DNA from: VXYL01 sp965116345
GTDB lineage: Bacteria > Pseudomonadota > Gammaproteobacteria > Pseudomonadales > Azotimanducaceae
Direction of reading: 5' to 3'
Assembly (NCBI GenBank): GCA_965116345.1
Contig: OZ220680.1
Coordinates: 806,001 to 870,000, forward strand
Length of the DNA: 64,000 nt
The position numbers and the translations under genes were made by a program. The notes beneath the pieces were generated by a model. That model was not told the DNA's origin. It was given only the letters and a program-made list of their open reading frames with translations, and made no database searches. Within the stretch, counting starts at the first letter, position 1, and the number at the start of each line of letters is the position of its first letter. Below are positions 24,147 to 32,574 of this stretch, one piece after another.

Positions 24147-25454
24147 CTACAGGATATAGCCGCGTTCGTTGTGGGAGACGAGGTCGAGTCCTTCGGTCTC
24201 CTCCTCGTCCGAGACCCGATTGCCGACCAGGACGTTCGTCACCTTGAGAATGATGTAGGTCCCCAGCGCCGTGTATCCCAGGGTCACCGCGACGCCGAGC
24301 ACCTGGACGCCCAGTTGGCTGGGAATCGAGATCTCCTCCTGGCCGCTGAAGACACCGAGCGCCGTGCTCGCGAACAGGCCCGTCAGGATGGTGCCGAGAG
24401 CGCCGCCCACCGCGTGCACCGGGAACACGTCCAGGGAGTCGTCGATCTTCAGCTTCTGCTTCATGAAGTTGGTGGCCAAGAAGCACACCGTACCGGCGCC
24501 GATGCCGATGAGCAGCGCGCCCGCCGGGCCGACGAAGCCGGAGGCCGGGGTGATCGTGCCGAGCCCGGCAACCATGCCGGTGACTGCTCCTAAGACGCTC
24601 GGCTTGCCGTAGCGCACCCATTCGATCACGAGCCACGTGAACGCACTCGCGGCGGCCGAGATGTGCGTGACGGTGATGGCCATGGCCGCGTCGCCGTTGG
24701 CCGCGAAGGCACTGCCGCCGTTGAAGCCGAACCAGCCTACCCAGAGCATGGCGGCACCCGCCACGGTCAGGGTCATGTTGTGCGGCGGCTGCACGTGATC
24801 GGGGAAACCGCGTCGCGGGCCGAGCACGACGGCGGCAACCAGCGCCGCCGTGCCGGCGGTGATGTGCACCACGGTGCCTCCGGCGAAGTCCATCACGCCG
24901 GTGCCGAACCACTCGCCGAACCAGCCGTCGCCACTCAGCATGCCCCCGCCCCACACCCAGTGGGCGATCGGTGCGTAGACGAGTAGGGACCAGAACGTGG
25001 TGAACAGCAGAACGGCGGAAAACCGCATCCGCTCGGCGAAGCCGCCGACGATCAGGGCCGGCGTGATGATGGCGAAGGTGAGTTGGAACACCGCGAAGCT
25101 CGACTCCGGAATCGTGCCGCTCATCGAGCCCTCGGTCACACCATTGAACAGCAATTTACCCAACCCGCCGACCAGGTTGGTGCCCTCGCTGAAGGCCAGG
25201 CTGTAGCCGATGATCAACCACAGGATGGTCACCAGGCAGGTGATGGTGAAGCACTGCATGAGAACCGAAAGCACGCTGTTGGCGCGCACCAAGCCGGCGT
25301 AGAAGAGCGACAGCCCGGGAATCGTCATGAACAACACCAGCGCCGTCGAAGTCAGGATCCAGGCGCTGTCGCCGCTGTCCAGCGTGTCGCCGTAGGCGAC
25401 GGCGCAGCCCGCCACCAAGGCGGTGGCGATCACCCCTTGCAATAGTGTCTTCAT
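24147..25454 (-). CDS. amtB: Ammonium transporter (Amt/Rh family)
   Basis: A 435-residue inner-membrane channel for ammonium. A cleavable signal (MKTLLQGVIATALVAGCAVAYG) precedes SGDSAWILTSTALVLFMTIPGLSLFYAGLVR. Signature stretches are FAGGTVVHITAG, WFGFNGGSA and HAVGGALGTILTG, which supply the pore histidines and gating residues. Eleven hydrophobic helices fit. The tail HNERGYIL is the conserved GlnK-contact end. ATG 25454 follows AGGGGG. No glnK is adjacent, unlike the usual glnK-amtB pair. A weak TTGGC...TTGT (25474-25490) recalls a sigma-54 site but sits too near the start to be convincing. Confidence 0.95.
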   Translation of the reverse strand: MKTLLQGVIATALVAGCAVAYGDTLDSGDSAWILTSTALVLFMTIPGLSLFYAGLVRANSVLSVLMQCFTITCLVTILWLIIGYSLAFSEGTNLVGGLGKLLFNGVTEGSMSGTIPESSFAVFQLTFAIITPALIVGGFAERMRFSAVLLFTTFWSLLVYAPIAHWVWGGGMLSGDGWFGEWFGTGVMDFAGGTVVHITAGTAALVAAVVLGPRRGFPDHVQPPHNMTLTVAGAAMLWVGWFGFNGGSAFAANGDAAMAITVTHISAAASAFTWLVIEWVRYGKPSVLGAVTGMVAGLGTITPASGFVGPAGALLIGIGAGTVCFLATNFMKQKLKIDDSLDVFPVHAVGGALGTILTGLFASTALGVFSGQEEISIPSQLGVQVLGVAVTLGYTALGTYIILKVTNVLVGNRVSDEEETEGLDLVSHNERGYIL

Positions 25455-25696
25455 AGATCCCCCTGTTCGATCCGACAAGCCATACGCCAACCGCCCGTTT
25501 TTTCCGTCGGACCGTCTACTCTCAACGTAAGTTACACAAGACTTCGGCGATGATCCACATTGACAGTTGCTTCCCGGGGTCATGTCCGTTGGGGCGGCAG
25601 CAGACCACGGACGCGTTGTGGTCGACCGGGCCGGTACCCGCGGCGTCGTTCAAGGACGGGCAAGCACAATGCGCCCGCCAGGGCGCGCGGTCGCCC
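25455..25696. other. Intergenic region with repeat fragments
   Basis: These 242 bp separate amtB and pyrD, both on the minus strand. No ORF is supported. TTGTGGTCGACC near 25615 and GGTCGCCCCTACG near 25684-25697 are pieces of the 25-bp repeat seen after ddl. A GCGCCC-gcca-GGGCGC hairpin lies just before the pyrD stop. Confidence 0.5.
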
Positions 25697-26686
25697 CTAC
25701 GACGTGAGTTCCCGCACCAGTCGGGGCCCCCGGTAGACGAGTTCGGTGTACACCTGGACCAAGTCGGCACCTGCGGCGCGCATCGCCTCGACAGCCGACG
25801 CATCGGCAACCCCGCCGACGCCGATCAACAGCGGTTCCGGGCCCACGGCCGCGCGCAATCGCCGCACGGTCTCCTCGGCGAGGGTGAACAACGGGCGACC
25901 CGAGAGTCCCCCCGACTGGGACGCATGCCTTGAGCGCAGCGACGGCGGCCGCGAGAGCGTGGTGTTCACGGCGACGAAACCGTCGGCGCCGGCATCGCGG
26001 GCGGCGATGGCCGTCGCCTCGAGATCCTCAGACGCAAGATCCGGCGCGACCTTGACCAGCAGAGGCAGGGCTCGTCCGCTGGCGAGTCGGTCGCGTTCCG
26101 TCACCAGACTCGAAACGAGCGCCGCGGCGCTCGCCGGCGCCTGCAGGTCCCGCAGCCCCGGCGTATTCGGCGACGACAGGTTGATCGTCACGTAGTCCGC
26201 CAACTCGTGAAGTACGGCGAAACACGCGAGGTAGTCGCGGTGCGCCTCCTGCGTCGGCGTGTCGCGGTTTTTGCCGATGTTGACGCCGATGGGTATACGC
26301 GCATGTCGTCGCAGCCGGGCGAGATTGGATGCCACCGAGTGCATGCCGAGGCTGTTGAACCCCAAGCGGTTGATCAACGCACCGTCCTCGGTGAGCCTGA
26401 ACAAGCGCGGTCTGGGATTGCCGGGTTGGGGTCGCGGCGTGACGGTCCCGACCTCGACGAAGCCGAAACCCAGCCGTTCGAGGCCTGCCGCGGCAACGGC
26501 GTTCTTGTCGAGACCCGCGGCAACGCCAATGCGGTTTGGGAACGCCAGGCCGTGCAGCTCGCTCATCGTCTGCGTCGGCTGACGTCTGCCGCGCATGGCG
26601 CCACTGGCCTTCAGGACCGACAACGCGAGGGCATGGGCGGCCTCAGGGGGCAGCGCGAACAGCAGAGGTCGGATCAGGTCGTACAG
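25697..26686 (-). CDS. pyrD: Dihydroorotate dehydrogenase, class 2 (quinone), start uncertain
   Basis: Membrane-associated FMN enzyme that oxidises dihydroorotate to orotate with quinone in pyrimidine synthesis. Motifs: PNRIGVAAGLDKNA, FVEVGTVTPRPQPGNPRPR, LINRLGFNSLGM, GVNIGKNRDTP, VTINLSSPNTPGLRDLQ (catalytic Ser), LVKVAPDL, VAVNTT, GGLSGRPL and LIGVGGV. The class 2 N-terminal helix is also encoded: LYDLIRPLLFALPPEAAHAL. That stretch lies upstream of the first canonical codon (TTG 26623). No ATG, GTG or TTG occurs between 26623 and the in-frame stop at 26732-26734. CTG at 26686 just before YDLIRPLL is the best guess. Confidence 0.9.
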   Translation of the reverse strand: MYDLIRPLLFALPPEAAHALALSVLKASGAMRGRRQPTQTMSELHGLAFPNRIGVAAGLDKNAVAAAGLERLGFGFVEVGTVTPRPQPGNPRPRLFRLTEDGALINRLGFNSLGMHSVASNLARLRRHARIPIGVNIGKNRDTPTQEAHRDYLACFAVLHELADYVTINLSSPNTPGLRDLQAPASAAALVSSLVTERDRLASGRALPLLVKVAPDLASEDLEATAIAARDAGADGFVAVNTTLSRPPSLRSRHASQSGGLSGRPLFTLAEETVRRLRAAVGPEPLLIGVGGVADASAVEAMRAAGADLVQVYTELVYRGPRLVRELTS

Positions 26687-26788
26687 AACTCGTCCCGTCG
26701 AACGGATGCGCAGATGCCGCGAGAATACCGTTCATGGCACCAGCACAGAAGAACAGAGCCGAAATCGAGTCCGGCGACGGCGCGGTGC

Positions 26789-26794
26789 TACAAT
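26789..26794 (+). promoter_or_regulatory. Possible -10 box for a leaderless xdhC transcript
   Basis: TACAAT ends eight bases before the xdhC ATG at 26802, and there is no Shine-Dalgarno sequence in between. Transcription would begin at or next to the A of the start codon. No good -35 box is seen. Confidence 0.35.
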
Positions 26795-26801
26795 CGATCG
26801 G

Positions 26802-27809
26802 ATGCAGGCTGTCGATCAACAGGTGCTGGGCCAGGTGCGCGACTGGCTGCTGGCGCAGGATCCGTGCTGGCTCGCCACCGTGGTCGCAACCTACGGTTCG
26901 TCGCCGCGTCCCGTGGGATCGCTGCTCACCTGCAACCGCGCCGGCGAGCTCAAGGGTTCGCTCTCCGGCGGATGCGTCGAGGACGACCTGCTGGACAAAC
27001 TGACCGACGGCCGTCTGGCGCAGCATCGACCGCAGTTCTTCCGCTACGGCGAGACCGCCGAGGAAGCCGAGCAACTCGGCCTGCCCTGCGGCGGCCACCT
27101 CGACATCGTCATCGAACCCTTGGCGGCGACGGGTGACAGCAAAGCGCACTTCGGGCAACTCGCCACCCGCCTCGCCGACCGGGTGTGCGTCGAGCGCACG
27201 CTGAACGTTCACACCGGCGCATACGAATGCCGCGAGGTGCCACGGCACGCCGAACTCCGCTACGACCACGATGACGGTCTGCTGGTGCAGACCTACGGCC
27301 CTCAATATCGACTGTTCATCATCGGCACCAACATGGTGGCCGCCTACGTCGCCGAGATCGCCGTCGCGCTCGGCTACGATGTGGTGGTCTGCGATCCACG
27401 CGAGGAACCGCTGGCGACGTTCGACGTCGAGGGCGTGCGCAAGGTGCGGGACATGCCGGACGATGCCGTTCGACGCCTCGCCTCGGACCGCTTTTCCGCT
27501 GTCGTCGCCTTGACCCACGACCCACGCATCGACGACATGGGTCTGATGGAAGCGCTCACCACCGATGCCTTCTACGTCGGCGCGATGGGCTCCGAGCGTA
27601 CGTCCGCCGCGCGCCGGGGTCGGCTCCGCGAACTGGCGCTAAGTGGCGCACAACTCGACCGCCTGCACGCGCCGATCGGCCTGCCCATCGGCAGCAAGAC
27701 GCCGCCGGAAATCGCCGTCGCGATCCTCGCCGAGATCACCGCCGTCCGCAAAAGCCACGCCGCCGACGCCCACGCCGCGGCGGAGCGCCTGGCGTCGACG
27801 GCTGCGTAG
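26802..27809 (+). CDS. xdhC: XdhC/CoxI family molybdenum cofactor maturation protein
   Basis: A 335-residue accessory protein that in related systems receives Moco, promotes its sulfuration and inserts it into xanthine-dehydrogenase-type hydroxylases. Residues about 20-100 are the XdhC_CoxI domain (CWLATVVATYGSSPRPVGSLL, LSGGCVEDDL, LPCGGHLDIVIEPL). Residues about 165-310 are the Rossmann-like XdhC_C domain (FIIGTNMVAAYVAEIAVALGY, VVCDPREE, VALTHDPRIDDMGL, YVGAMGSERTSAARR, IGLPIGSKTPPEIAVAILAEI). ATG 26802 is the natural start. The longer open frame upstream is antisense to pyrD. A MobA-like gene follows at once. No molybdenum hydroxylase is in the window. Confidence 0.92.
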   Translation: MQAVDQQVLGQVRDWLLAQDPCWLATVVATYGSSPRPVGSLLTCNRAGELKGSLSGGCVEDDLLDKLTDGRLAQHRPQFFRYGETAEEAEQLGLPCGGHLDIVIEPLAATGDSKAHFGQLATRLADRVCVERTLNVHTGAYECREVPRHAELRYDHDDGLLVQTYGPQYRLFIIGTNMVAAYVAEIAVALGYDVVVCDPREEPLATFDVEGVRKVRDMPDDAVRRLASDRFSAVVALTHDPRIDDMGLMEALTTDAFYVGAMGSERTSAARRGRLRELALSGAQLDRLHAPIGLPIGSKTPPEIAVAILAEITAVRKSHAADAHAAAERLASTAA

Positions 27810-28383
27810 CCGGAGAATCTCCGTACCCATCGCCGCCGTCATCCTCGCCGCCGGCAAGGCAAGTCGATTCGGCAGCGACAAGCGCCTGCACGCCATCGAC
27901 GGCGTGCCCATGCTGACCCGGACCATTGCACCCTACCGGCAGGTGTTCGACGTGGTTCGTGTCGTCATCCGGCCCGGGGAGTCGGCCATTGCCAGCCTCG
28001 TGACGCAGGCAGGGGCGCTAGTCGTCGAGGCCGTGGACGCCGACGCTGGACAATCCCGCTCGTTGGCAGCGGGCGTGTTGGCATCGAGGGGGGCCGACGC
28101 TGTCGTGATCGGGCTTGGCGACATGCCCTACGTCGAGGAAACGACGTTGCGCTCACTATGCTCGGCGATCAGCGAGCATCCCGGACACATCGTTCGTCCT
28201 CGTCACGAGGGCCGTTCCGGCAATCCCGTGGCCTTTCCTGCCGCCATGTTCGACGCTCTCACGGGAATCAGCGACGACAAGGGGGCTCGAGAGGTGATCG
28301 CCGCGAGCGATGCGGTCGTCCACATCGATGTGATCGACCCGGGTGTGCTGATCGACATCGACTCGCCCTCGGCGACGGTCTAG
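27802..28383 (+). CDS. MobA-like nucleotidyltransferase (probable Moco cytidylyltransferase, MocA type), start uncertain
   Basis: GT-A fold NTP transferase. It has AAVILAAGKASRFGSDKRLH (nucleotide loop G-x-x-R/SRFG-x-x-K), VIGLGDMPYVEE (metal-binding Asp) and GRSGNPVAFP. Next to xdhC, the likely job is adding CMP to molybdopterin for xanthine-dehydrogenase-class enzymes. No ATG, GTG or TTG lies at the expected position. The frame upstream of ISVPIAAVIL offers CTG 27802, overlapping the xdhC stop, or non-standard ATC/GTA codons after GGAGA. The far upstream GTG 27643 would overlap xdhC by 167 bases and is rejected. Confidence 0.8.
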   Translation: MRSRRISVPIAAVILAAGKASRFGSDKRLHAIDGVPMLTRTIAPYRQVFDVVRVVIRPGESAIASLVTQAGALVVEAVDADAGQSRSLAAGVLASRGADAVVIGLGDMPYVEETTLRSLCSAISEHPGHIVRPRHEGRSGNPVAFPAAMFDALTGISDDKGAREVIAASDAVVHIDVIDPGVLIDIDSPSATV

Positions 28384-28405
28384 CGGTCGACCAAACTCGA
28401 CGCCA

Positions 28406-28446
28406 TCGTCGAATAGTCTTGACTATTCGACGACGGCATCGATAAT
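28406..28446 (+). promoter_or_regulatory. Promoter with overlapping 13-bp palindrome; probable leaderless transcript
   Basis: TCGTCGAATAGTC (28406-28418), TT, GACTATTCGACGA (28421-28433) is a perfect inverted repeat. Within it TTGACT (28419-28424) forms a -35 box, and 16 bases later GATAAT (28441-28446) a -10 box. Both match consensus at five of six positions. The ATG follows seven bases after the -10, so the mRNA would start at the start codon. The palindrome covers the -35 and would make a good operator. Confidence 0.6.
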
Positions 28447-28453
28447 CGTCGAC

Positions 28454-29656
28454 ATGTCGGAACCGCGAACCTACGACGCGATACTGGCCGACCACCTGAC
28501 CAGCAATCGACAGATGGCCTTCGTCAGCGGCCCCCGGCAGGTCGGCAAGACCACCACGTGCCGCCGACAAGCGGATGCGTACGTCAACTGGGATGACGTC
28601 GATGATCGCGAACTCATCCTCGCCGGACCGCGTGAAGTCGTCGCCGACCGCAAACTCGACCGGCTGTCCGACACGCGGCCCGTCGTGCTGTTCGACGAAT
28701 TGCACAAATATCCGCATTGGAAGGCGTTCCTCAAGGGCCTCTACGACGGCTACGCGGAACAGCTGCGGATCGCGGTGACGGGCAGCAGCCGTCTCGACAT
28801 CTACCGGCGTGGCGGCGACAGCTTGATGGGACGGTACTTCCTCTACCGCATGCACCCCTTCTCGGTTGCGGAGGTAAACTCCCATACACTCCCCGGGCCA
28901 AACATCATTCGTGCGCCCGAGCCGATCGACGACGCGCAATTCAACGCCCTTTGGCGCCACGGCGGATTCCCCGAACCATTCCTGCGCCGCGACGACCGTT
29001 TCACGCGTCGCTGGCAAACGCTACGTCTCGCCCAGCTGGTACGCGAAGAGATCCGCGACCTGACGCAGGTTCAACACCTCGACCAATTGGAAATCCTCGT
29101 CCGCCTGCTCACCGCCCGCTCAGCCGAGCAATTGATCTACGCGAACATCGCCAAGGAGGTGCGTGTCGCGGCCGACACCGTCCGCCGGTGGGTCACGACA
29201 CTTGGCGAGTTGCACTTGGGGTTTCTACTGCGTCCCTGGTTCACCAACGTCTCACGATCGCTACGCAAGGAGCCGAAGTGGTTTCTGCGAGACTGGAGTC
29301 TGGTGCATGACGAGGGCAAGCGGGCGGAGACGTTCATCGCCTGCCACCTGCTAAAGGCCGTCGAGGGCTGGAACGATCTTGGACTTGACACCTTCAAACT
29401 CGGCCACATTCGCGACAAGGAGCGGCGCGAGGTGGACTTTGTCGTGTCGCGCGCGGGCAAGCCGTGGCTTCTCGTCGAAGCCAAGCTTGGCGACGACGAC
29501 ATGAGCCCCCACCTGGAGCGATTCCAGAAACGCCTGGACGTCCCGTTCGCGCTCCAGGTCACGGTGAATGCGGACTATGTGGACCGCGACTGTTTCGCAC
29601 TACCCGGGAAGCCCTTGATCGTGCCCGCACGCACATTCCTGTCCCAATTGCTGTAG
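28454..29656 (+). CDS. AAA ATPase with DUF4143 domain
   Basis: A 400-residue protein of the common bacterial ATPase family annotated AAA_14/DUF4143. Walker A is GPRQVGKTTT (near residue 26), Walker B VVLFDELHKYP, sensor VTGSSRLD. The middle has RMHPFSVAEV and GGFPEPFLRR, both family hallmarks. Helical DUF4143 follows, then a PD-(D/E)XK-like motif at the end (EVDFVVSRAGKPWLLVEAKLG). Function is unproven. These proteins are scattered in genomes and sometimes suggested to act in mobile or toxin-antitoxin contexts. Codon use and GC match the surroundings apart from more adenine. It has its own palindromic promoter. Confidence 0.88.
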   Translation: MSEPRTYDAILADHLTSNRQMAFVSGPRQVGKTTTCRRQADAYVNWDDVDDRELILAGPREVVADRKLDRLSDTRPVVLFDELHKYPHWKAFLKGLYDGYAEQLRIAVTGSSRLDIYRRGGDSLMGRYFLYRMHPFSVAEVNSHTLPGPNIIRAPEPIDDAQFNALWRHGGFPEPFLRRDDRFTRRWQTLRLAQLVREEIRDLTQVQHLDQLEILVRLLTARSAEQLIYANIAKEVRVAADTVRRWVTTLGELHLGFLLRPWFTNVSRSLRKEPKWFLRDWSLVHDEGKRAETFIACHLLKAVEGWNDLGLDTFKLGHIRDKERREVDFVVSRAGKPWLLVEAKLGDDDMSPHLERFQKRLDVPFALQVTVNADYVDRDCFALPGKPLIVPARTFLSQLL

Positions 29657-29691
29657 GAATGCCCTTCCTGGACCCCCGCACAAGGATCTAG

Positions 29692-30564
29692 TCAGCGGCC
29701 TCCCAGGCGCGTCGCCCAGTCCAGCTTGCTGCGGCAGGACTCGTAGAAGTTGTGCCCCAGGGGATAGAGCAGCCGCAGGGCGTGGGGGTGCTTGACGACA
29801 CGCACCTCGTCACCGGGCTCGAGGTCAAGATCCACCTGCGAGTCGCAGCTCACCTTCGGCGTCGACGCACCACCGATCCGCACGCCGATCTCCGCGTCGC
29901 CGCGCACGACCAGGGGCCGCGACGTCAGGGTGTGGGGAAACATGGGAACGATCACCACCGCGTCCAACTGGGGATGCATGATGGGTCCCCCTGCCGAAAG
30001 CGCGTAGGCGGTGGAGCCGGTCGGGGTGGACACGATCAGACCGTCCGAGCGTTGGTCGTAGACGAATTCACCGTCGACCAGGAGCCGGAAGTCCGCCATC
30101 CGCGACATGCTGCCGGCGTGAACGACGATCTCGTTCAAGGCCACACCGACCTCGACGTCACCGTTGTCCCGACGTACGCAGGCCTCAAGCAGGAAACGAT
30201 CCTCGACGGTGTAGTCGCCGGCCAGGACACCGCGCAGCTTGTCGTCGATCTGCTCGGGCGCGATGTCGGCCAGGAAACCCAGGCTCCCGCGGTTGACGCC
30301 CAGCACCGGCACCCCCGTATGGGCGACGTCCCGCGCCACGCCCAGTATGCTGCCATCGCCGCCGACGACCACCACGAGATCGACGCCGTCACCGATCCTC
30401 TCCCGGGGAACCCCGTCCGGCTGCGACAGCATGGCGGCCGTCGCCGCTTCCAGAACCACCTCCACATCGGCCGCCCGCAAGGTGGCCAGGACGATGCCGA
30501 GCGAGTCGACCACATGGGGGCTGCCCGTGCGGCCGACAACCGCTACCCGTCGAAACTCGGTCAT
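29692..30564 (-). CDS. nadK: NAD kinase
   Basis: A 290-residue ATP-NAD kinase making NADP. Signatures: VVVVGGDGSILGVARD (GGDG motif), LGVNRGSLGFLADI, ALNEIVVHAGSMSRM (NE/D motif), YDQRSDGLIVSTPTGSTAYALSAGGPI. Length matches the E. coli enzyme (292). ATG 30564 is preceded by GGGGAGAG. The longer open frame to 30690 runs into the divergent cysE start. Divergent from cysE, with about 118 bp between starts. Confidence 0.95.
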   Translation of the reverse strand: MTEFRRVAVVGRTGSPHVVDSLGIVLATLRAADVEVVLEAATAAMLSQPDGVPRERIGDGVDLVVVVGGDGSILGVARDVAHTGVPVLGVNRGSLGFLADIAPEQIDDKLRGVLAGDYTVEDRFLLEACVRRDNGDVEVGVALNEIVVHAGSMSRMADFRLLVDGEFVYDQRSDGLIVSTPTGSTAYALSAGGPIMHPQLDAVVIVPMFPHTLTSRPLVVRGDAEIGVRIGGASTPKVSCDSQVDLDLEPGDEVRVVKHPHALRLLYPLGHNFYESCRSKLDWATRLGGR

Positions 30565-30682
30565 CGTCTCTCCCCGCATAGAGCTTTCGAGTATACGCGC
30601 GCCGTGTTCAAACGGGCCCGTCGACGGCGTCCGAGGGCGTTTGGTTTCGCCCGGCGGGAGGGAACCCGTAGAATGGACGCCC

Positions 30683-31522
30683 ATGCGCAACGGTCTACAT
30701 GCCCAACGAAGCGTCCTGTTCGACCGCTTCCGCGACTCCGGTGGCTTCGACCAGACCGGCGTCTGGGAGGTGATGCGTCTGGAGGCGACCCAGAAAGCCG
30801 AGGAAGAGCCGATCCTCGGCAGCTATTTCCACGCCACCGTCCTCAATCACACGAGCTTCGAATCCGCGCTGTCGTTCCGCCTCGCGAGCAAACTCGACAA
30901 CCCCATGCTGCCCACCATGCTGATCCGCGATGTCATCGGCGAAGCCATGGCGAGCGACGAGGGCATTCTCGAAGGCGCACTGGTGGACATCATGGCGACG
31001 TTCGACCGCGATCCGGCCTGCGAAGACCTGTCCACGCCGTTTCTGTTCTTCAAGGGGTACCACGCCCTCCAGGCCCACCGTGTCGCGCATTGGCTCTGGC
31101 TGCAGGATCGCCACACCCTGGCGCTGTTCTTCCAGAGCCAGATCAGTTTCGGACTGGGCGTCGACATACATCCCGCGGCCGAGATGGGACGCGGCATCAT
31201 GATCGACCACGCCACCGGCATCGTGATCGGCGAGACATCCGTCGTCGAGGACGATGTCTCGATCCTTCACGCCGTGACCCTCGGCGGTTCCGGCAAGGAG
31301 ACCGGGGACCGGCACCCCAAGGTCCGTCACGGTGTGCTGCTCGGTGCCGGCAGCAAGGTGATCGGCAACATCGAGATCGGCGCCGGGGCCAAGGTCGGCG
31401 CTGGCAGCGTCGTCCTCGACGACGTACCACCCCACGTCACGGTGGCCGGCGTGCCGGCGCAGATCGTCGGCCCGACCCGGGACGAGAACCCGGCATTCGG
31501 CATGGACCACAGCCTGAAGTGA
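30683..31522 (+). CDS. cysE: Serine O-acetyltransferase
   Basis: A 279-residue enzyme that acetylates serine with acetyl-CoA, the first step of cysteine synthesis. Residues about 1-150 are the helical N-terminal domain (FESALSFRLASKL, FKGYHALQAHRVAHWLW with the conserved His). Left-handed beta-helix hexapeptides follow (GLGVDIHPAAEMGRGIMIDHATGI, VSILHAVTLGGSGKE, GAGSKVIGNIEIGAGAKVGAGSVV). Feedback inhibition by cysteine is typical of the family. ATG 30683 has no ribosome site, but TAGAAT lies at 30669-30674, so the transcript may be leaderless. Its TGA overlaps the GTG of the next gene. Confidence 0.94.
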   Translation: MRNGLHAQRSVLFDRFRDSGGFDQTGVWEVMRLEATQKAEEEPILGSYFHATVLNHTSFESALSFRLASKLDNPMLPTMLIRDVIGEAMASDEGILEGALVDIMATFDRDPACEDLSTPFLFFKGYHALQAHRVAHWLWLQDRHTLALFFQSQISFGLGVDIHPAAEMGRGIMIDHATGIVIGETSVVEDDVSILHAVTLGGSGKETGDRHPKVRHGVLLGAGSKVIGNIEIGAGAKVGAGSVVLDDVPPHVTVAGVPAQIVGPTRDENPAFGMDHSLK

Positions 31523-32490
31523 CCCCTCCCCGGCCGGGCTCTTCCGATCGCGCCGAAGGCCGCCCGACGTCGTCCGAGCCGACGCTGGTCGTATGGCGGT
31601 TCGTCGACGGCAAACCGGGTCACGAGAAGCAATCCTCCGGCTTACTGCAGGGCATCGAGGCCCTGTGCCCCGTCGAGGTGTACGAGTTCGACATGCGGTT
31701 CAAGGCCCTGCTCTATCGCCAGCTCCGGGCCCGTCTCCTCGGTCGCGATACCGACCTGCCGCGCCCCCACCTGCTCATCGGCGTCGGCCACCGGACTCAC
31801 CTGCCCCTGCTCGCGGCGAGCCTCGTCTGCGGCGGCAGGAGCATCGTCTTGATGAAACCCTCGCTGCCCCACCGCTGGTTCGATCTGCTGTTCATACCGC
31901 AGCACGACCGCCATCGTCCGGCCGCCAATGTGATCGAGACCCGAGGCGTGATCTGTCCGACGACCGACGCCCCCAAGAACCCAAGTCAAGGACTCATCCT
32001 GCTCGGCGGTGCGAATCCCCACTTCGTATGGTCCGGCAACCACATCGCGACGCAGATCGCGGCCATCGCCCGTACCTCCCCCGACGTCCACTGGCAGGTG
32101 TGCGATTCGCGTCGGACGCCGCCCGGATTGGCCCAGGTGCTGCCGACGGCGCCGAACCTTGTCTACCGGTCCTGGCGTTCGACGCCTGGCGACTTCCTCG
32201 AGCAGACGCTGGCCGGGGCAACCTACGTCTGGGTGACCGCCGACAGCGCCTCGATGCTCTACGAGTCCCTGTCGGCGCGCGCCCACGTGGGCGTCATCCA
32301 CCTCGAACCCAAGCACCCACGACGCCCCAGCAAACACGCCCGCGGCATCGGCCTGCTGCTCGCCCAGGGGCACATCCGGTTGACTCGGGATGGCTACGAC
32401 CTGGACGCCGATGGCGATTCGCCTCGGTTCTTCCCCGAGAACCACCGTTGCGCGCGGATCGTCGTGGAGCGAACCCGCCCCCTGGCCTGA
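31519..32490 (+). CDS. ELM1/GtrOC1-like protein (mitochondrial fission ELM1 family)
   Basis: A 323-residue member of the bacterial family named after plant ELM1. It has a glycosyltransferase-like two-domain look: VVWRFVDGKPGHEKQSSGLL at the start, LLIGVGHRTHLPLL, GRSIVLMKPSLPHRWFDLLFIPQHD, LILLGGANPHFVW, TYVWVTADSASMLYESLSARAHVGVI. This set is diagnostic of the family, whose reaction is not known. GTG 31519 overlaps the cysE stop (GTGA). The open frame upstream is a shadow of nadK/cysE. Confidence 0.82.
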   Translation: MTPPRPGSSDRAEGRPTSSEPTLVVWRFVDGKPGHEKQSSGLLQGIEALCPVEVYEFDMRFKALLYRQLRARLLGRDTDLPRPHLLIGVGHRTHLPLLAASLVCGGRSIVLMKPSLPHRWFDLLFIPQHDRHRPAANVIETRGVICPTTDAPKNPSQGLILLGGANPHFVWSGNHIATQIAAIARTSPDVHWQVCDSRRTPPGLAQVLPTAPNLVYRSWRSTPGDFLEQTLAGATYVWVTADSASMLYESLSARAHVGVIHLEPKHPRRPSKHARGIGLLLAQGHIRLTRDGYDLDADGDSPRFFPENHRCARIVVERTRPLA

Positions 32491-32574
32491 CGAGACCGAC
32501 CGGGGCCAAAGCCGAAGACCCGCCAATGTTGGCGAACACGCTGCCTCGCGAAGGCGCGGACGCTCCTCCGACGG

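Noticed and set aside
24139..24954. Upstream extension of the DUF1080 reading frame over the amtB gene
   Set aside because: The extension is Arg/His-rich shadow sequence opposite codons of the ammonium transporter frame. The domain starts only after GTG 24138.
25474..25490. Sigma-54 promoter of amtB
   Set aside because: The TTGGC...TTGT match lacks the invariant GC of the -12 element and would place the transcript start inside the ribosome site.
28454..29656. Toxin-antitoxin or defence system centred on the DUF4143 ATPase
   Set aside because: No partner gene, toxin or nuclease gene is adjacent. The ATPase stands alone between metabolic genes, so only a generic call is supported.
29752..31518. 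Extension of the ELM1-like frame upstream across nadK and cysE
   Set aside because: The translated sequence there is low-complexity Arg/His/Pro-rich. The GTG at 31519 overlaps the cysE stop and gives the conserved N-terminus.
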